Of a DNA stretch of 64,000 nucleotides, positions 22,746 to 36,466 are shown piece by piece. Position 1 is the stretch's first letter. Each line of letters opens with the position of its first letter. The notes under the pieces were generated by a model. The model saw only the letters and a program-made list of their open reading frames with translations, did no database searches and was not told the DNA's origin. The position numbers and the translations under genes are program-made. This DNA is from Trematomus loennbergii (lineage: Eukaryota; Chordata; Actinopteri; Perciformes; Nototheniidae), in assembly GCA_012861695.1 (NCBI GenBank), contig JAAOOA010000055.1, forward strand, positions 53,501 to 117,500, given 5' to 3'.

Positions 22746-23524
22746 AAATGAGATCATAGGGAACCTTTTAAACATATTTGATAAAAAAGCTCTGACTACT
22801 TCCACAGTGAACTTTTAGACTTGTTTTTTATCAAAAGCAATGAAAATAGTCGTTAGTTTGAATCCAAATGCAAGCTTAGATAGGATTTTAGTTTTTTTCA
22901 ATGTCTTTGAAATGATTCTAAATCTCTCCATTTAAAAGTTATCCTTTATTCAGGATTGTATGAAATCACATGTACAGATGCTCCTAAAAATGTGTTTTAT
23001 CTCAGCGTAAGAAAGGCTTTTTGATAAGAAAGAACAAAGGCTTTCAGAACATCTGCTCCGTCTGTTTTCAAACGTCCAGATTGTTTAGCGTTGTATACAT
23101 GAACACGTCTCATTTCTGAAGACAGCAACACGGACTTCTGCACATATGAGTCAACCCTTTTGGAAAATGTGAAGCCGCTCTCCAGATTTGATATCTTCTT
23201 GATATTCATGCGTTTAGAAGTTCTCAGGAAACAGTTATCCGTGAATCGATTACAGCATAGCGATGTTCAACATGCCAAAGGAAAGCACATTAGCTAGTGT
23301 TTGAACAGGTCAGTGTGTTTTTGCATGTGCCAGCCGACAAATGGCACGTCTCATGGCAGATGGAGATGAAGGCAAGAGGGAGACGAGATGTCTTTTACGT
23401 CTGAAATGAAAGCTACAAAGACGAATATAATCACTTTTCTTCACTCACATATTCAACATATTATTCTTTCTTAGCAGCTGTAGCATCCTCTGCTCACTAA
23501 CCATGCAAGATGTTATTGTATTTA

Positions 23525-23757
23525 AAGCTGTAACAATTAATCGGCGAGTTATTTGCTAAGCAGTCATGAGAACTGTCAGAACATATCGTTTTTTAGCGTC
23601 CGAAAGTTTTGATTTCCTGCTTTTTTCAGTTTTATATTCAGATTAGTAGATTATATGTGGGGTTTGGACTTAAAAAGCACGACCTTTTCACTATTTTCTT
23701 ACATTGTATAGGCCAAAACATCTGTAAAAATGTAAAATAATCATTACTTGCAGCCTT
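23525..23757. mobile_element. Decayed hAT-like MITE (GCTGCAAC family)
   Basis: The left end AAAGCTGTAACAATTAATCG and right end ATCATTACTTGCAGCCTT are inverted relatives of the terminus at 8752. The body (AGTAGATTAT...CTATTTTCTTACATTGTATA) follows the same family in degraded form. Confidence 0.55.
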
Positions 23758-24546
23758 AAATATATTGTGATATTTTGCCTAATGCCTAAAAATGTTGTGT
23801 CTGTTAATCATGAATCAAATTAGACGTCTTCCCGTTATGACTGCAACCAAATGTATTTATCGAGAAGTAACATAAGAAACACGACGAATGCCTTGGTGAC
23901 TTCCTCGTAACTCTAAATATTCGTCCCTGACACCTTGCGAACATGTTTTGATTTCATGTCTTTAAAGCTTAGTGTAAGACGTAAGGGAAAAGTTCCCTGA
24001 CTGAAAAGCTTTAACTATGATTAGTAGGACCCATGCAGCTTTCCTCCCCCACAGGCATAGCTGCAATCACTTCCTAAAGATCCCCCTCTGAGCAGCAATA
24101 ATAGCACGATATTTACATGTTCCCCGCACATTATATACCAGTAATGATATATCTGTCACAAAGTGCCGGCCCTGATTGAGGCTTGGAGGTAATTGGCTTT
24201 GTGCAAGAAATGGTGGAGACATTTCGGCTACGGTGATATATCAGAAGGTGTATAAAGAAATGTGTTTTAACATGAATTCAGCCATGCTATTTGTTCTTTG
24301 TATTTGTATCTGTTAGCATGCTTGCTAGCATTTGCTTTGCCTGAACACAAGCTACAGCTGAGGCTAATGGGTTGACCAAATAACTTTCACATTTTTACTA
24401 AGACTTTCCAGATAGTCTTTTAACACAACTGAAGCATCACTGTCTGCACAAAAGCCTTCTTGAAAGTTCGTAGAAGTCAGAATAAGATTTCTTAATTGTA
24501 GAGATCATTCCTATTTGGATCCAAGTTGAGGAATGACCTATAGAAA

Positions 24547-24722
24547 GACATTGGATTAGTGCGCTGATCTTTGAATCAGAGGATAGCAAGTTCGAGTCCC
24601 CCCAGCATGTCGTTGTGTCCCTGAGACACTTCACCCCAAATGCTCCTGTGGGGATTGTCCACAGTATTGAGTATGGAAGTCGCTTTGGATAAAAGCGTCT
24701 AACATGTCATGTAATGTATTGC
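24547..24722 (+). mobile_element. tRNA-headed SINE with L2-type tail
   Basis: The head contains a tRNA-like block ending AGCAAGTTCGAGTCCCCCC (a B-box-like sequence) with an A-box-like GATTAGTGCGCTGAT upstream. The tail GTCGCTTTGGATAAAAGCGT followed by CTAACATGTCATGTAATGTA is the shared 3' end of many fish SINEs. It is a retroposed copy, not a tRNA gene, because the 3' half continues into SINE body rather than an acceptor stem. Confidence 0.8.
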
Positions 24723-24875
24723 ATGGCTTAACATCTTAAATTGTAAGCATCACATATGTATGCTGGACTTTTTGCTTATTGTATATAGGGCTAAAATCAT
24801 TTCAGTAGACATCTCGATGCTGTTGAGACAGGCGAGTCATACTGTATATTTAAAGGTATAATCAGCACTTCTCAA

Positions 24876-24925
24876 TCACTCCTGTCATCACTCCTGTCAT
24901 CACTCCTGTCATCACTCCTGCCACA
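24876..24925 (+). repeat. 12-bp tandem repeat, ~4 copies
   Basis: Units of CACTCCTGTCAT repeated four times, the last ending in CCTGCC. Confidence 0.9.
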
Positions 24926-26194
24926 TCAGGGGAGTTTTCTCAGTTTTCTTCACAACTTTTAATTCTGAAAACCTCATCTTAAAATGGCTTTGTGTTGGGT
25001 GTGTAAATGCTTACAGTTTAAACCTATATTCCCAGAGGAGCTGACGTTATAAAACTAAATGCAACTGACCTCCTGTAGGTACATATGTTTGTTTGAAGAA
25101 CAACAGTCGGTGGAAAAAAAGTGCTTACAGCCTGCTGCTACCTTCAGTTATCTTTACGAAGCAGACAAAGCCTGAACATCCATGCGTGCACACAGAGTAG
25201 ATATGCATATCTTCTGTATTTCAGACAATGAAAGGAGAGAGAGTTTAATCTGAATACTTTAGGAAACACAGTATGATGGGCTGTTAAAAGTGTCCGAGGC
25301 TTCAAAGGGACATTTAAATATCTAAATAACCATAGAAAAAGGTGAAAAATGCTTTTTTAATAGACAAATATTTCCAAAGACTGTGTTATCTCTACAGTTT
25401 GTAATACATAATAATTATAATTAAAAGAAGAAATTGACAAAAATCAAGATAATATTTGATTAATTCATTAAAAAAATACTAATAATAAAATGCTCAACGA
25501 ATACATGAGGAAACAGAACAGAAATAAACTCCCAAAAAATGCGGATATTTGATTTGTTATGTGATTTTCCCCCAGACAAGCACCAATGAGAAGTCGTATT
25601 TGAATCGGACTTTATTTCCCTCATAAGTGTTTTCCCCGGCAGATAACCTCACTCAGAACTGGAGTGTTTAGCAGTAATATGGAAATATCATCCTGCAGGA
25701 GAGACGGGGAGATATTGGAGCAACAGAGGAGCGTAGTTTACAACTTGGAGGAAGAACATGTTGCTTCGGGGGGTTTTTACAGACGTGAAAACATTTGGTA
25801 GCTATTAGGAAACACTGGTAACATCATAACACTGTTTGCAGTAAAGATAATTGCACAAACACACCGAGAGAAATATGACTGCAATCATGTTTGCCATCAA
25901 TTATTAAAGAAATAAAGCGCTCTCCTGCATGATGGTGATTGCTCTTGGTGGTAATAGATGGCCATCCTCTAAATGAGACTATTTACATAATTAGTGTGGT
26001 GTGCAGCACGGGGCACAACGAGGCTCGCTCATTATCGCTGTCACTCATGTGTTCATGTGAAATTGCTTCAACTTGTCATTTTTTTCTTTCTTGTCTGTTG
26101 TTTGTTTACATTGATTTTTTTTAGCGCTCGTGTTTATACCCTCATCTGCATGTGATGATTTCTTGCTTTGATGCTAAACATATCAGAGGTGTGT

Positions 26195-26524
26195 GGGGAA
26201 ACTTCTGAAGCAATTGGAGTCAGGACTCAGAGAGACACGGGGAAGCTGGAGCTTTGATGTCAAACACGGACGGGTTTATTTGGAGCTTCGGCCGGAGAAT
26301 TCAGTCAGAGGGTCTGACTTCACGGGAGAGTTGCCACGTCAATTCTGAAGAACTCTCCCCCAGACCCGTGTATTTAGCTAGTTCAGAGGGAATAATCACA
26401 TTGTGCAGAACAAGATAGAATCATAACACCTCTATGAGCTGACGCCAACCGGCAGGAACAGGGAGACGAACACCCTGAGAGCACAGCAGCCAAGGGTACA
26501 GGTGTGTGTGCTCAGTCAGGACAT
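26195..26524 (-). mobile_element. Probable LTR fragment
   Basis: The minus strand has an LTR-like end region: AAATAAACCCGTCCGTGTT (poly(A) signal), then CCCGTGTCTCTCTGAGTCCT, then TTTCCCCACACA. The plus-strand interval would begin TGTGTGGGG and end near CAGGACA. No matching target duplication was seen, so both the borders and the class remain uncertain. Confidence 0.35.
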
Positions 26525-26587
26525 GAACTGATACACTGGGTCAAAGTTATGGACTTGGAAAATATTTCCCCAACAAGAGACTCCAGC

Positions 26588-26887
26588 TTTAAAGAGGACA
26601 TATTCAGCTTTTTGGGGTTTCCTGTTGTATAGGTTTTAGTGCATGTAAAGGGTCTGCAAAGGCTACAATACTGTGTTGCTTCTATTGGCTCGCTCCTACA
26701 CATTGTACCTGATAGGCTAAGGGGCGGGACATCTCTAAGCGCCGTCCAGCTAACCAATCAGAGCAGACTGGGCTCTGGTTTCAGACAGAGGGTGAAAAGA
26801 GGTCAGGCAGTATGAGAAGAATAAAGACAGTGGCACTACAAACTGATATGAAGCCGAACAGGAGTACAATATGTTCTCTTCAAAGCA
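26588..26887 (-). mobile_element. TTAA-type MITE, most complete copy
   Basis: The two ends, CTTTAAAGAGGACATATT and AATATGTTCTCTTCAAAG, are inverted repeats flanked by TTAA and its variant TCAA. Between them lie the sequences shared with the copies at 196 and 38793 (CTAAGGGGCGGGACATCTCT, CCAATCAGAGCAGACTGGGC and ACAGAGGGTGAAAAGAGGT). At ~300 bp it defines the family in this window. No transposase. Kolobok/T2-like or piggyBac-like origin is inferred from TTAA. Confidence 0.75.
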
Positions 26888-27399
26888 TTTCCACAGGTCA
26901 GCTCCTCCATGGAAAAGCACTTTGACACTGAAGTGGCCTTACTCAGAAATATAAGAGATGCGCACTCTATAATCTTACACCACAAAATGACCTTTAAAGC
27001 CAATTACATGTATTCTTCCGACATGTATCCCAACTGTTCTCTATAAAGAATGACCTCGCAATAAATCCTCCCCAGGTTTGACCATATTGTGATTGAGAGG
27101 CATCCTTTAGGCCAGGTGGGTGGAAACAGGTGAAGTGTGTCACTGAAATTCTTACACCGAGTAATACATTGAATGACATTAGAGTGGATATGTGTTCACT
27201 ATGGATGCACTACTGCAGATTTAAGTTAACGGCAATTGCTCACTTGGTCTGCAGTCCACTGAAAACTCACTGTATAAATTATTTAAATCAGGTATATATC
27301 ATGCATACAATGAAATCTGCATCGCTGCATTAAACTTTTCTTTATTCGTGGCCTTAAACTTTTAACTTTCTTTCGCTCCATCTGGTTATTTTTTTACAG

Positions 27400-27534
27400 A
27401 CGGCTACCCACGAGACGAGATTATTACAAGTGGAGTCGCAACTCGGTGGAAACTTCGGACCAGAAACTGGAGGCTCTACCAGTTTGATTTCATGGGGCTC
27501 AGAAACGGCACGGATGTTCTCACAACAACAGCAG
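27400..27534 (+). CDS. gabrg3: gabrg3 exon: loops C/F region, with two offsetting indels
   Basis: The exon (135 nt) lies between TTTTTACAG and GTAAGAACC. The start reads YGYPRDEI and the end WRLYQFDFMGLRNGTDVL then TTTAG, both clearly gamma-3. Between them the open frame gives TSGVATRWKLRTRN, unlike any subunit. Shifting by one base restores YKWSRNSVETSDQK, the conserved sequence. So one base is missing near 27424 (ATT-AC for ATT-TAC) and two near 27466 (AAA-CTGG for AAA-xxC-TGG). The net loss is 3 nt, which matches 135 against the usual 138 nt. N-G-T is a possible glycosylation site. Sequencing error or decay are both possible. Confidence 0.92.
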
Positions 27535-30500
27535 GTAAGAACCATGATGTAATATACTGGGAAGCTCTTATTCACTGTACCTGAGGTCAAAGGTCAACCT
27601 GGCTTTCTGTTCAGTAGCTTTGGAAATAAAACTTAACTACCTCTGCATCTTCGCCCGGGTTAACATGAGCACCGTGGCCATAAATGTAATCATAAAACCA
27701 CAAGCTCATAAGTATTCCCCTCGGGTGTGAGGGCGAATAGGTTTCTCCACTGACATGAATCACCCAGATTAAAGATTAAAAAGGAAGTTTAATTATTCAC
27801 CCATTTTGCTCTTCTCGTCCCATGCTCTCAGCGCCGTTATTAGGCCTCCCGTGATTTCATTTACCTGTGTTTGGGAGGCACGGAGACATATTGCTGCCCC
27901 AACAGGTGCCCGTAATTATACCCACAACTGGCCCGGGGTGGACGCGCTCTTAATCCATTTTTAATGCTTTCACGTGACTGTTTTAACGGCTTAATAAGCG
28001 GAATATTATGAATGAGGGAGGTGGAGAAAGAGCTGGGTTGTTAACCCCACTTAACCTTGTTTATGAGCTGCGGATATTCCCCCTTAGTTGGTGCCACGCA
28101 GGCTTTTGTCTTTGCTGCATAACGTGACCTATTTCAGCTTTCTAAGAACCTCCATTCATGAATATTCTGGGAACAGGCGTACTTGGTGTGATTAGGGGAG
28201 CGATAACAAGGAGTGGCATCAAATTATTTAATGAGCTCAGTGGAAATTAGTCGAACAGCTTCATTTTGTGAAATGTTAAAGGGTGGGGGCGATTGTCCCG
28301 GTACTCAAACACGACATGGCTAAATCAAATCACTCAAATCCTGTAAGCATAGTATTTATGATCACACGTGATGAGCATCTTGAGACACATTGATGGCCGT
28401 ATAGATGACATGGACGCCTGCTGCTCACAACAAATCCCAGCTAATTTCCCTACCGCAAACCTCCACATGTGCTCATGCTGTCTTCCTGGTATCATTCCCT
28501 CTGTTTCTCCGTGCAGGAGCTCCATCTCCACACGCCTGATGATTAGATCCCCAGCTAAAATACCTATCATTAATTTACATCATGACAAAGTTGGAATGTG
28601 CTGCTTCCTCTCGTGTTTCCCTCCCTCTCTGTGACTCCTCACTCTTCAGCCTTATCCCTCATGAGCACGGGCTGTTTTAATGAGGACAGAGTGGACCATC
28701 GGGGACCCAGAGCCACAAATCCTCCGTTGTTATCAATTCAGTCCTCTTCAAAAAGGCCCCCATGAGGAATGTCAAACACTTCATTGCTTTGTTCTGCGAT
28801 CCCCCCATCGAGAATTCCCCGAAAGCCTCCATTGTGTCCTTTTCTCTCTGTGGTTGCATTGCAGAAGTGCTGATGTTTTCTGTCTTTCATACGACTGGAA
28901 GCGCATATGGAGAATCGTCAAATTGCTGACAATCCAATGTCGTGCATATTGTATTTGATGTTCCTTCTCATGTATGAGACCCTTCATGCATCATGTGACG
29001 GTGCTCGCTAACCTGCAGCTCTGGAAAAGACATGTTTTAAAGTAACTTTCAAAAAGACAGGATGTCCAATCATAGCTTTTCCAAGCTCAACAGGTCTGTC
29101 TTGCTTTGTGTTTCTTACCATGTTGAAGTGTTGTGCATACGAGACTAAGCGTTCTAAAAATGTGTGATTGTAACTAATGTAATGCTTTTATCTGCGAGTG
29201 CAACCATTAGCATGTTAGGCCAACAGCTTTGTATTGATCTTACCTACTGTGTGGAAGAGAAGAGAGCTATACGATTTGTAAACAGACTGGATTATCTCAA
29301 ACTAACCAACTGCACAGTTGAGTAATAAAAAAATTGTAGATTGTTGTTGCGAAACAAGAATGAATATTGCAAAAAGGTTTAAGATTCCCTTTTTAGTGCG
29401 AGTGAACTGAAACATTACAAAGGTCAGACACGTTTAATCAACTCATGGAGATAACCTTAATTAGCTGCAGCAGATAATATCATTAAAAATGTTCCTTTAA
29501 TTAGATAGATAGGTACAGATGATAAAAACTGGTCATTTCAGATTATAAAATCCACCAGCTGTCCGCAAAAAAATATGAAAGGGAACAGAATCAGGAGGCA
29601 CGAATGTAATGTTTTTTAAGGGGTTTAGTAAGTAAATCTGTGGAGACATGAGTTGCTAAAAATATATACCACTGTGCAAATCATACATTTTATTTATTTT
29701 TCCCAGATGGAAGCCTTTCTCACACGTTATGTGCAGAAAGTCTGGAGATAATTTCAGCTTTTACAGTTTCTAAATGGTGTCCCAATTTCCTTTAAGGAAA
29801 ACATGCCTTTCAAAGCTTTCAGATGGTTGTGATGTTCAGGGAAGTAATGCACTCCAAACATGCTGCTTTCCTGAATGTCAGTGTCGTAAAAAAAACAACA
29901 TGCAGCTGAGTTTCTTGAGCTCATTTCTTGAAGAGTATTCCCAAAAAAAATGTCCCTCCCAGCTTCCACACAGAAAGAAGATGGGAGTGCATGACAGAGT
30001 GTGCAGACGAGTGCAGAGCAGGGTCATAAGTATTCTGCAGGAGTGTGTACACACAGGGGTTGTTAACAGAAGGTAAACAGAGGGCTTGTTTGCCACGATG
30101 CACAGATACAGATAGGGAACATTTGTGTCGCCTCCATTAATGCAAGCTAAACAATATTACCCTGCAACATTAGCAAGATTAAGGGAGCAAAATGACACTT
30201 ATCTCTGTGCATTAAACTGTCAAATGAGACTTTCTGTGAGCTGTGTCAACCTTGGGCTGCTTCCAGGATGCTGCTGTTGTTGGAGGAGGAGGAGGACTCA
30301 CGCTATGCAATGAGTTGTTTTATTCACCCGGTGATTGGTATCTGAAATTGCTTTTTTAAATATAACCAGCCTTATGATGCAAGCTTGCTTTAGAGAGCTT
30401 TGAAAGAACCCTTTCTTCGACATGAAGGGGTACATAAAATAAAACTACACAGCTTTATTACGGTGAACTGACACATAGTGCTTACTGTTGTGATTAAGAT

Positions 30501-32361
30501 ATCCTTTGTTCTAACATTAACCAGGTAGCTTTCATTATTCTTTTTGAAATACAGTCGACTAATTCCTTTTATTACGAGCTCTGATTACATGCATCCTTCA
30601 TTAATGCGCTTCATAGCTCCCTTTTTGGTCTTTTGAATAGCTTTTATGGGGTTTTCTCAGCATTTACTTGGGAATACATGTTGATTAAATGCACTTAAAT
30701 ATTATCCACATTCCCACTTTCACATCTTTTTATTTCCCTGTTTGCTTTAACGTAATTCTTCAAAATAAGACTTTTAAATGTAAGACGGGTGGTTTTAATG
30801 TATGGGAAAATGCCCTTAATAAAGATGGCATAACGGGGAAAGAGTGAGGTAATGTGCGAGAGATAAACACTCCTCTCTCTGCACCTGCTGATTCAAATCA
30901 TTATTTCACTTCTAGCGTGAGGTTGGGTCCAGAGGACAAAAGATCTTCCTCTACAGATGTTTTATTCAATCCGACATCCTTTTCACGGGGAAAGTGCAAG
31001 CAGCTTATCAAACGGCATTCCTCAGTAATGTTTAAAGTCTGATGCAAAGAACTTTGTCAAGGTCACAGAAGCCGAGCGGTGTAGCTCAAAGTCTTCAGTA
31101 ATTTGAGTAAATCGATAAACTCTGTCACCTCGTTATTCCACCTCTCTCTCGCTGTGGCGTCGCTCAAGATCCAGAGAGAAGTCTTCCTCTGTTTTCTGAG
31201 CTTCATTTGAAGTCTCCTTTTCTTCTCTTCGTGCCATCTGTACATCTGAATTACCTATCTTTCTTTTTCAAGCTTTCCTGTCTCCTTCTGTCCTTGTCTT
31301 TCCCCCCTCCTGGTGATCTAACTTGAAGCAATTATAGCCATTATTCCAAATGATAAGAAACAGAAATGAACACTTTTTGATGTCTGCGTTAACAAAAGAA
31401 CCACATCTTTGACACATTTACGTGTATCTGCTCTTCCCTGCACGGACAGTCTAAATGAAAGTGACTGGAGATCTTAGTACAGCGAAAGTCACTTCTGACG
31501 ATCTCATTAGACAATATCTCTCTCAGTTGAACTCCATTGACACAAAATGCTCATTTTTGTTCCCCAGAGGTCATTCGTCGGCTCCTGGTTGTGTTGTAAG
31601 CACTTAAAGCTGTATCTTCCAACTTAACACACAGATCTGTCTTCTTACAAAAACACTATTCTGCTGACGTGTGCATCCTCGATAAACTGTCACAATCTTG
31701 CAGTAAAATGTGGTCCCGCTCTCCGTTCTGATGACGAAGTTAAGAGCATGTAGCCTCCAGCTAAATATCAGGCCTTTTAATGACTCATAAGCCAGCGTGC
31801 TGCTTCATTGATCCTCTGAGGTATTCAATAACATTCAAAGAGGTCAAGTTACTCAAATGTACTCAGAGCAGAGGTCAGATTCATATGTTTAATTCAATCC
31901 TATGTGCATCAACTCAAATCAATAACATACTATTCCTTATGAGTATATTAATGATGTATTTGTCTTACAATGCAATTCATTAACATTTCATTACACTTCT
32001 TTGGAAAACAAATAGCTACCTTAACCATAAGTCCTGTTACAACGTAGAGTGGGTATGTGGGGCTCTAGTTAGTTCATACATCTGCTTATTATATTACTTA
32101 GCACTTAACACTTGCTGTTGTTTTGAATGAGTTACCTCATGTAAGGCATTGTGTGTCAATAGAAGAACAACAAGAGACATTTAGAGTCCGAATCGAGCTT
32201 ATTGATGGGTAGGTTTACATAAATAAGATACTTAAACAACTTGGAAGTGGAAAAATAAGGGGGATGTGCAAATATATACTCAGAAAGATATATTTGTATA
32301 TTTATCATCTGTATATTGATATTCTTATGTAATAGAATACGATAAATAATGTGTATTCGGT

Positions 32362-32565
<204 letters not shown>

Positions 32566-33768
32566 CCTACAGTCTGTTAGCAGTGGGCACAAATGAGCGC
32601 TCTCTCTGCACCTCAGTGGGATGATTTGGTGTCTGAATGTATCATCCTGTGTCTTTACCAAAAAACACATGCTAAAATAAATAAATATCATCCAATAGCC
32701 GCTCGTATTGCAGCGTCTACAAACTGTGCTCAGTGCTGTTGGCTAAGGTTATGGAGCTCAACGCACCAAGTGAAGTACGCCTTTTTAGAATATTCTCTCA
32801 GTCTCCTAAGCAATGATGCATTGTTGGAAAGTCTATGGTTTTGTTCATCCATGCTCAAAAGTCAACAGGGTTAAAAAGGGGGTGAAACAAAGCATGTGAA
32901 CATTTTCCTGAACTATCAGCAGAAGATGAGCTGCTTTGTTTATGTAACTGACGCACTTATTACCTCTTGGGATGAATAATAAGTGTGATACAAAAAGTTC
33001 CAACACTCAGTGGGTTTATTTTATGACCTGTTGCTGTTAATGAAAGTCAAATCAGCTGTTTAATCAGCGCATGAAACATGGCATTCAGAAACACTTTGCC
33101 TTCCAGCAGAACCTCTGATTAAACACATCGGGTCCTAATTGGCTCTTAGATGATCTATACATTAATACATATACCAATATCTTTAAGGGGAAATAAAAGC
33201 CTGTATCTACTCGTGTTGGTACACAAAACAACCTGGGCTTTTTGACATTAAAACAGCATTTTTTGGCACAATTGATTTGTTTTAATAGCCCCATAAACTC
33301 GTATTATCCTACCTTGGCTAGTGTCGTTTAAAAATCCGGATGAGTTAAAAAATGGAAAATCAATACAAAATATACAAGTACATGCTGTACATACATTAAA
33401 CAGATGTATATGAATACAGTGTCTACAAAATACACAATATACAGTATAAGGGTTGAGTTAGGATACTCAAAAAGTAGAAATATTCCAATAGGCTGATTGT
33501 ATTTGAAGAGAGGTTGTATGAGGAGATGTGCTGTTAATATGCAGTGTGCAAAGCAGGTGCACTTTTTATTGAAATGTATTTACTTGCAGAGAGTTAGTGT
33601 AATAAATGTACAGACTATTTCAGTAGATATACTTTATTCATCCTAAATTGGGATTGTTTCAAATGGGCATGTTACAAAGCATTCCAGAATGGGTTAAAAA
33701 ATCAATTAGAAAATGAACATAAGTAGAAATATACAAACATAGGACTCTACAGTATATCAGCCAACACT

Positions 33769-33955
33769 CTCACGTCATTCAAACAATCCCTCAAAACTCA
33801 CCTTTTCACTCTGGCCTTCAACTCCTAATCCATGAACCCCTCTCCCTTATTCCACCTAGCTTACCACTTTTTGACTTTAGTTGTTATTGTTCTTCTTTAC
33901 TTGCTCGTGAAGCGCTTTGAGCACCAGGAAAAGCGCTATATAAATCACATTTTAA
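33769..33955 (+). mobile_element. L2-like LINE 3' end next to the M1 exon acceptor
   Basis: Contains CATTCAAACAATCCCTCAAA then ACTCACCTTTTCACTC (form: FKxSLKTHLF), then GAAGCGCTTTGAGCACCAGG then AAAAGCGCTATATAAATCAC, the usual 3' end of fish L2-like elements. It is 5'-truncated. Its tail ends ~20 bases before the acceptor at 33975. Confidence 0.8.
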
Positions 33956-33975
33956 AGCTCATCCTCTCTCTGCAG

Positions 33976-34128
33976 GCGACTACGTGGTGCTGACGGTGTA
34001 CTTCGACCTCAGCAGGAGGATGGGATACTTCACCATCCAGACCTACATCCCCTGCATCCTGACCGTGGTTCTGTCCTGGGTCTCCTTCTGGATCAAGAGC
34101 GACGCCACGCCCGCTCGCACCGCTCTAG
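33976..34128 (+). CDS. gabrg3: gabrg3 exon: pre-M1 and M1
   Basis: The 153-nt exon matches the family's standard length exactly. It encodes [20 protein letters not shown], then [19 protein letters not shown], then [12 protein letters not shown]1 is the hydrophobic stretch from about YFTIQTYIP to WVSFWI, with the invariant proline. The RRMGYF pre-M1 motif is conserved, and DATPARTAL matches gamma-3 (gamma-1 and gamma-2 have DAVPARTSL). The phase is 1 at both ends. The acceptor CATCCTCTCTCTGCAG is short because a LINE tail lies just upstream. Confidence 0.96.
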
Positions 34129-36390
34129 GTAAACATCATATATGCATGTTGCCGTGGATCCAAAACCTTCGACACTGAAGACATAACCAATATATAACAC
34201 AATAGAAACACAGACACACTGCTGATTGAAGGAGTTATTATATTGTTGTACAAGAGCCAGAATACTTGCGTCAAGTCCGCAAAGAGTATCTGTGTCTGTC
34301 TAAAGAATCTCACAGGTTTGATCCACTTCTTTTTAGTTTGGACCTTTTACAATCACATGTGGGACCCTATGCTCAATAACACGCTGCAGACAGACATGTG
34401 CACATTCAAGGTCTCTTAAGATAAACTAAGGTTTGAAACTCATGAGCATGGCTTACAACACATGATCATATCATATAGAATTTTCAACAATTGATGTCGC
34501 ATTGTTGGAGGAGCCTGGGTTGCTTATCTACACTGAAGCTCCTGTGCATATGAAACCAGACAAGTAGCTACAGTGTCATTAAAGGGGGCTTGTTCAACTT
34601 AACCCCCAGTTAATTATATTGCAATATGCTTTCTGTTACACCCACCATGTTGGCAAAGATCTCCCTCCTCCTTGTGGATGATTAGTAGTGTAGGAAAAGT
34701 GTCCAATATTACGATATAACTATATATATAACTCCCTGCCCTGCTGTCGTTTAATAACAGGGACGTGAATTGAAAGTTGTTTGCAGGATTTAGAGCTTTT
34801 AAAAAAAAAAACTAATTCCCATTCAATCTGAGATTTAGGACGCCTGGAAGCTATAATCTCTTTTTTGATTTATAACGCGGCCTTTGTTGAAGTAGTTATT
34901 ACAGGCAAAAGCAATCATTTTAATAGTGTGTGTGTTTGTGGGTGTGTGTGTGAGAATGTGTGTGTGTGTGTGTGTGTCTCACTGTATATCAATGCATGTG
35001 TCACCTTTAGCAGGTCATCAAGCCATCTTTGATATGTGTGTGTTTCTTGTTTTCTTTCGTCCATTCTTTAAGTGTTAATCCTATTTCTTTTTTGCACGAG
35101 TTAACCATCATGTTCTGTATTATTTCCCTCCCACTGCATGCCTCCCATTAGCTCATTTGCTTTCCTGTGGATGATGTTGTGCTGGTGGCTGTTTAAAGTG
35201 GAGTCCAAGGTAAGTATCTAAAGAGTACATGCCATTCTGTATATGGTAATATTAAAGTGGAGATGTCTGAATGTAAAACGCTTAAGTACAAATGGAGTTA
35301 ATGACCTTTTCTTGACAGTAACTGCGAGCTAGTTCAGGCAGTCACCTCGTGCACTTACGCTGCATTCATACATAACGCCCCTTGCCACTCTACAACCAAC
35401 CAAACACAGTCTCCTTAATATGCCGCTCTATTGAACCTGCCAGATATCTCTCTATGCATTGCTTGCTGCTGCTATTACTGCAGCTACTTCCACGTCGCTG
35501 CTACTTGCCTGCTATGTATATCTGTGGAGTGATGAGGCCCGAGCCTAGACGCCAAACATGTGAAAGAAACACGTGACTGAAATCCGATTAACCTGCGCGT
35601 GATGTTGGTTGTAAGATGAGATCAAACTGTATTCATACACATAGGGAGTAAGAGCAGCAATAGGAACATAAATAATAATAATTTGGGAGAATAGATAGAT
35701 GATAAAAAGGATAATAAAATGTCTTAAAAATAAAAGATACCTAAATATTCAGAGGTGTATCTAAACACTATAACGTATTAAAAATCAAATTGAATACTCT
35801 CTAATATGTACTTGTATACATACAAAAACTTTGTACAGTAGCTTGCAATTAAAAGTAAAATATATCCTGTAGAGATGCAGAAGTAGTAAGTCAATTAAAA
35901 ACCTAATTGTGTATAAATAACATGGTTTTGGTGGAATTGTTTATTACTCTGTGGATGTTTAGTCAGACCTGTGGCTGAATAAACATGTGTCACAGTAAGA
36001 CACTGGACGACAGTGCAGACTCATCACTTTTCTTATTAGTTGCAGTTAAAGGAAGCCTTGTGGAGATTGTGCTTGTAGCCAAACATAGGTCCCTTATGAT
36101 AAAATGAAGATTGTTAGATGACTTATCCCTTTTCCCACTGCCCTCCTGCACCTAGTGTCTGTTTTATAACTGTGTTTTTCTCTTTTAATTCGGGAGGAGC
36201 TGTTCATTTACTCCCCCTGGTGTGAACTCTGTTGCAATTTAACGGCGTAAATTGAAGTAGAAATTAGAAAAACAACTCAAAGCTCCCCGGCACCGCGGTG
36301 GTACCTGTTGAAGGAGATTAAAGTCAAACACGTGAACTCACTTGATACTATCCGACCTCTCCAAACTCCTGCCACCTTTCCCCACAGTGT

Positions 36391-36434
36391 CACACACACA
36401 CACACACACACAGACACACACACACACACAGACA

Positions 36435-36465
<31 letters not shown>

Positions 36466-36466
36466 C
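36391..36466. repeat. (CA)n microsatellite
   Basis: CA repeats with a few GA or CC interruptions. Confidence 0.95.

Larger units (their letters stand above)
20080..27399 (+). other. gabrg3: gabrg3 intron after the Cys-loop exon
   Basis: The interval carries a solo LTR, a 57-bp tandem array, MITEs, a SINE and a likely LTR fragment, listed individually. Stretches 21021-22429, 22746-23524, 23758-24546 and 24926-26194 show no gene, RNA or element that I can support. Confidence 0.75.

Noticed and set aside
24547..24722. tRNA gene at the head of the SINE
   Set aside because: The 3' half runs into SINE body with the shared L2-type tail instead of an acceptor stem.
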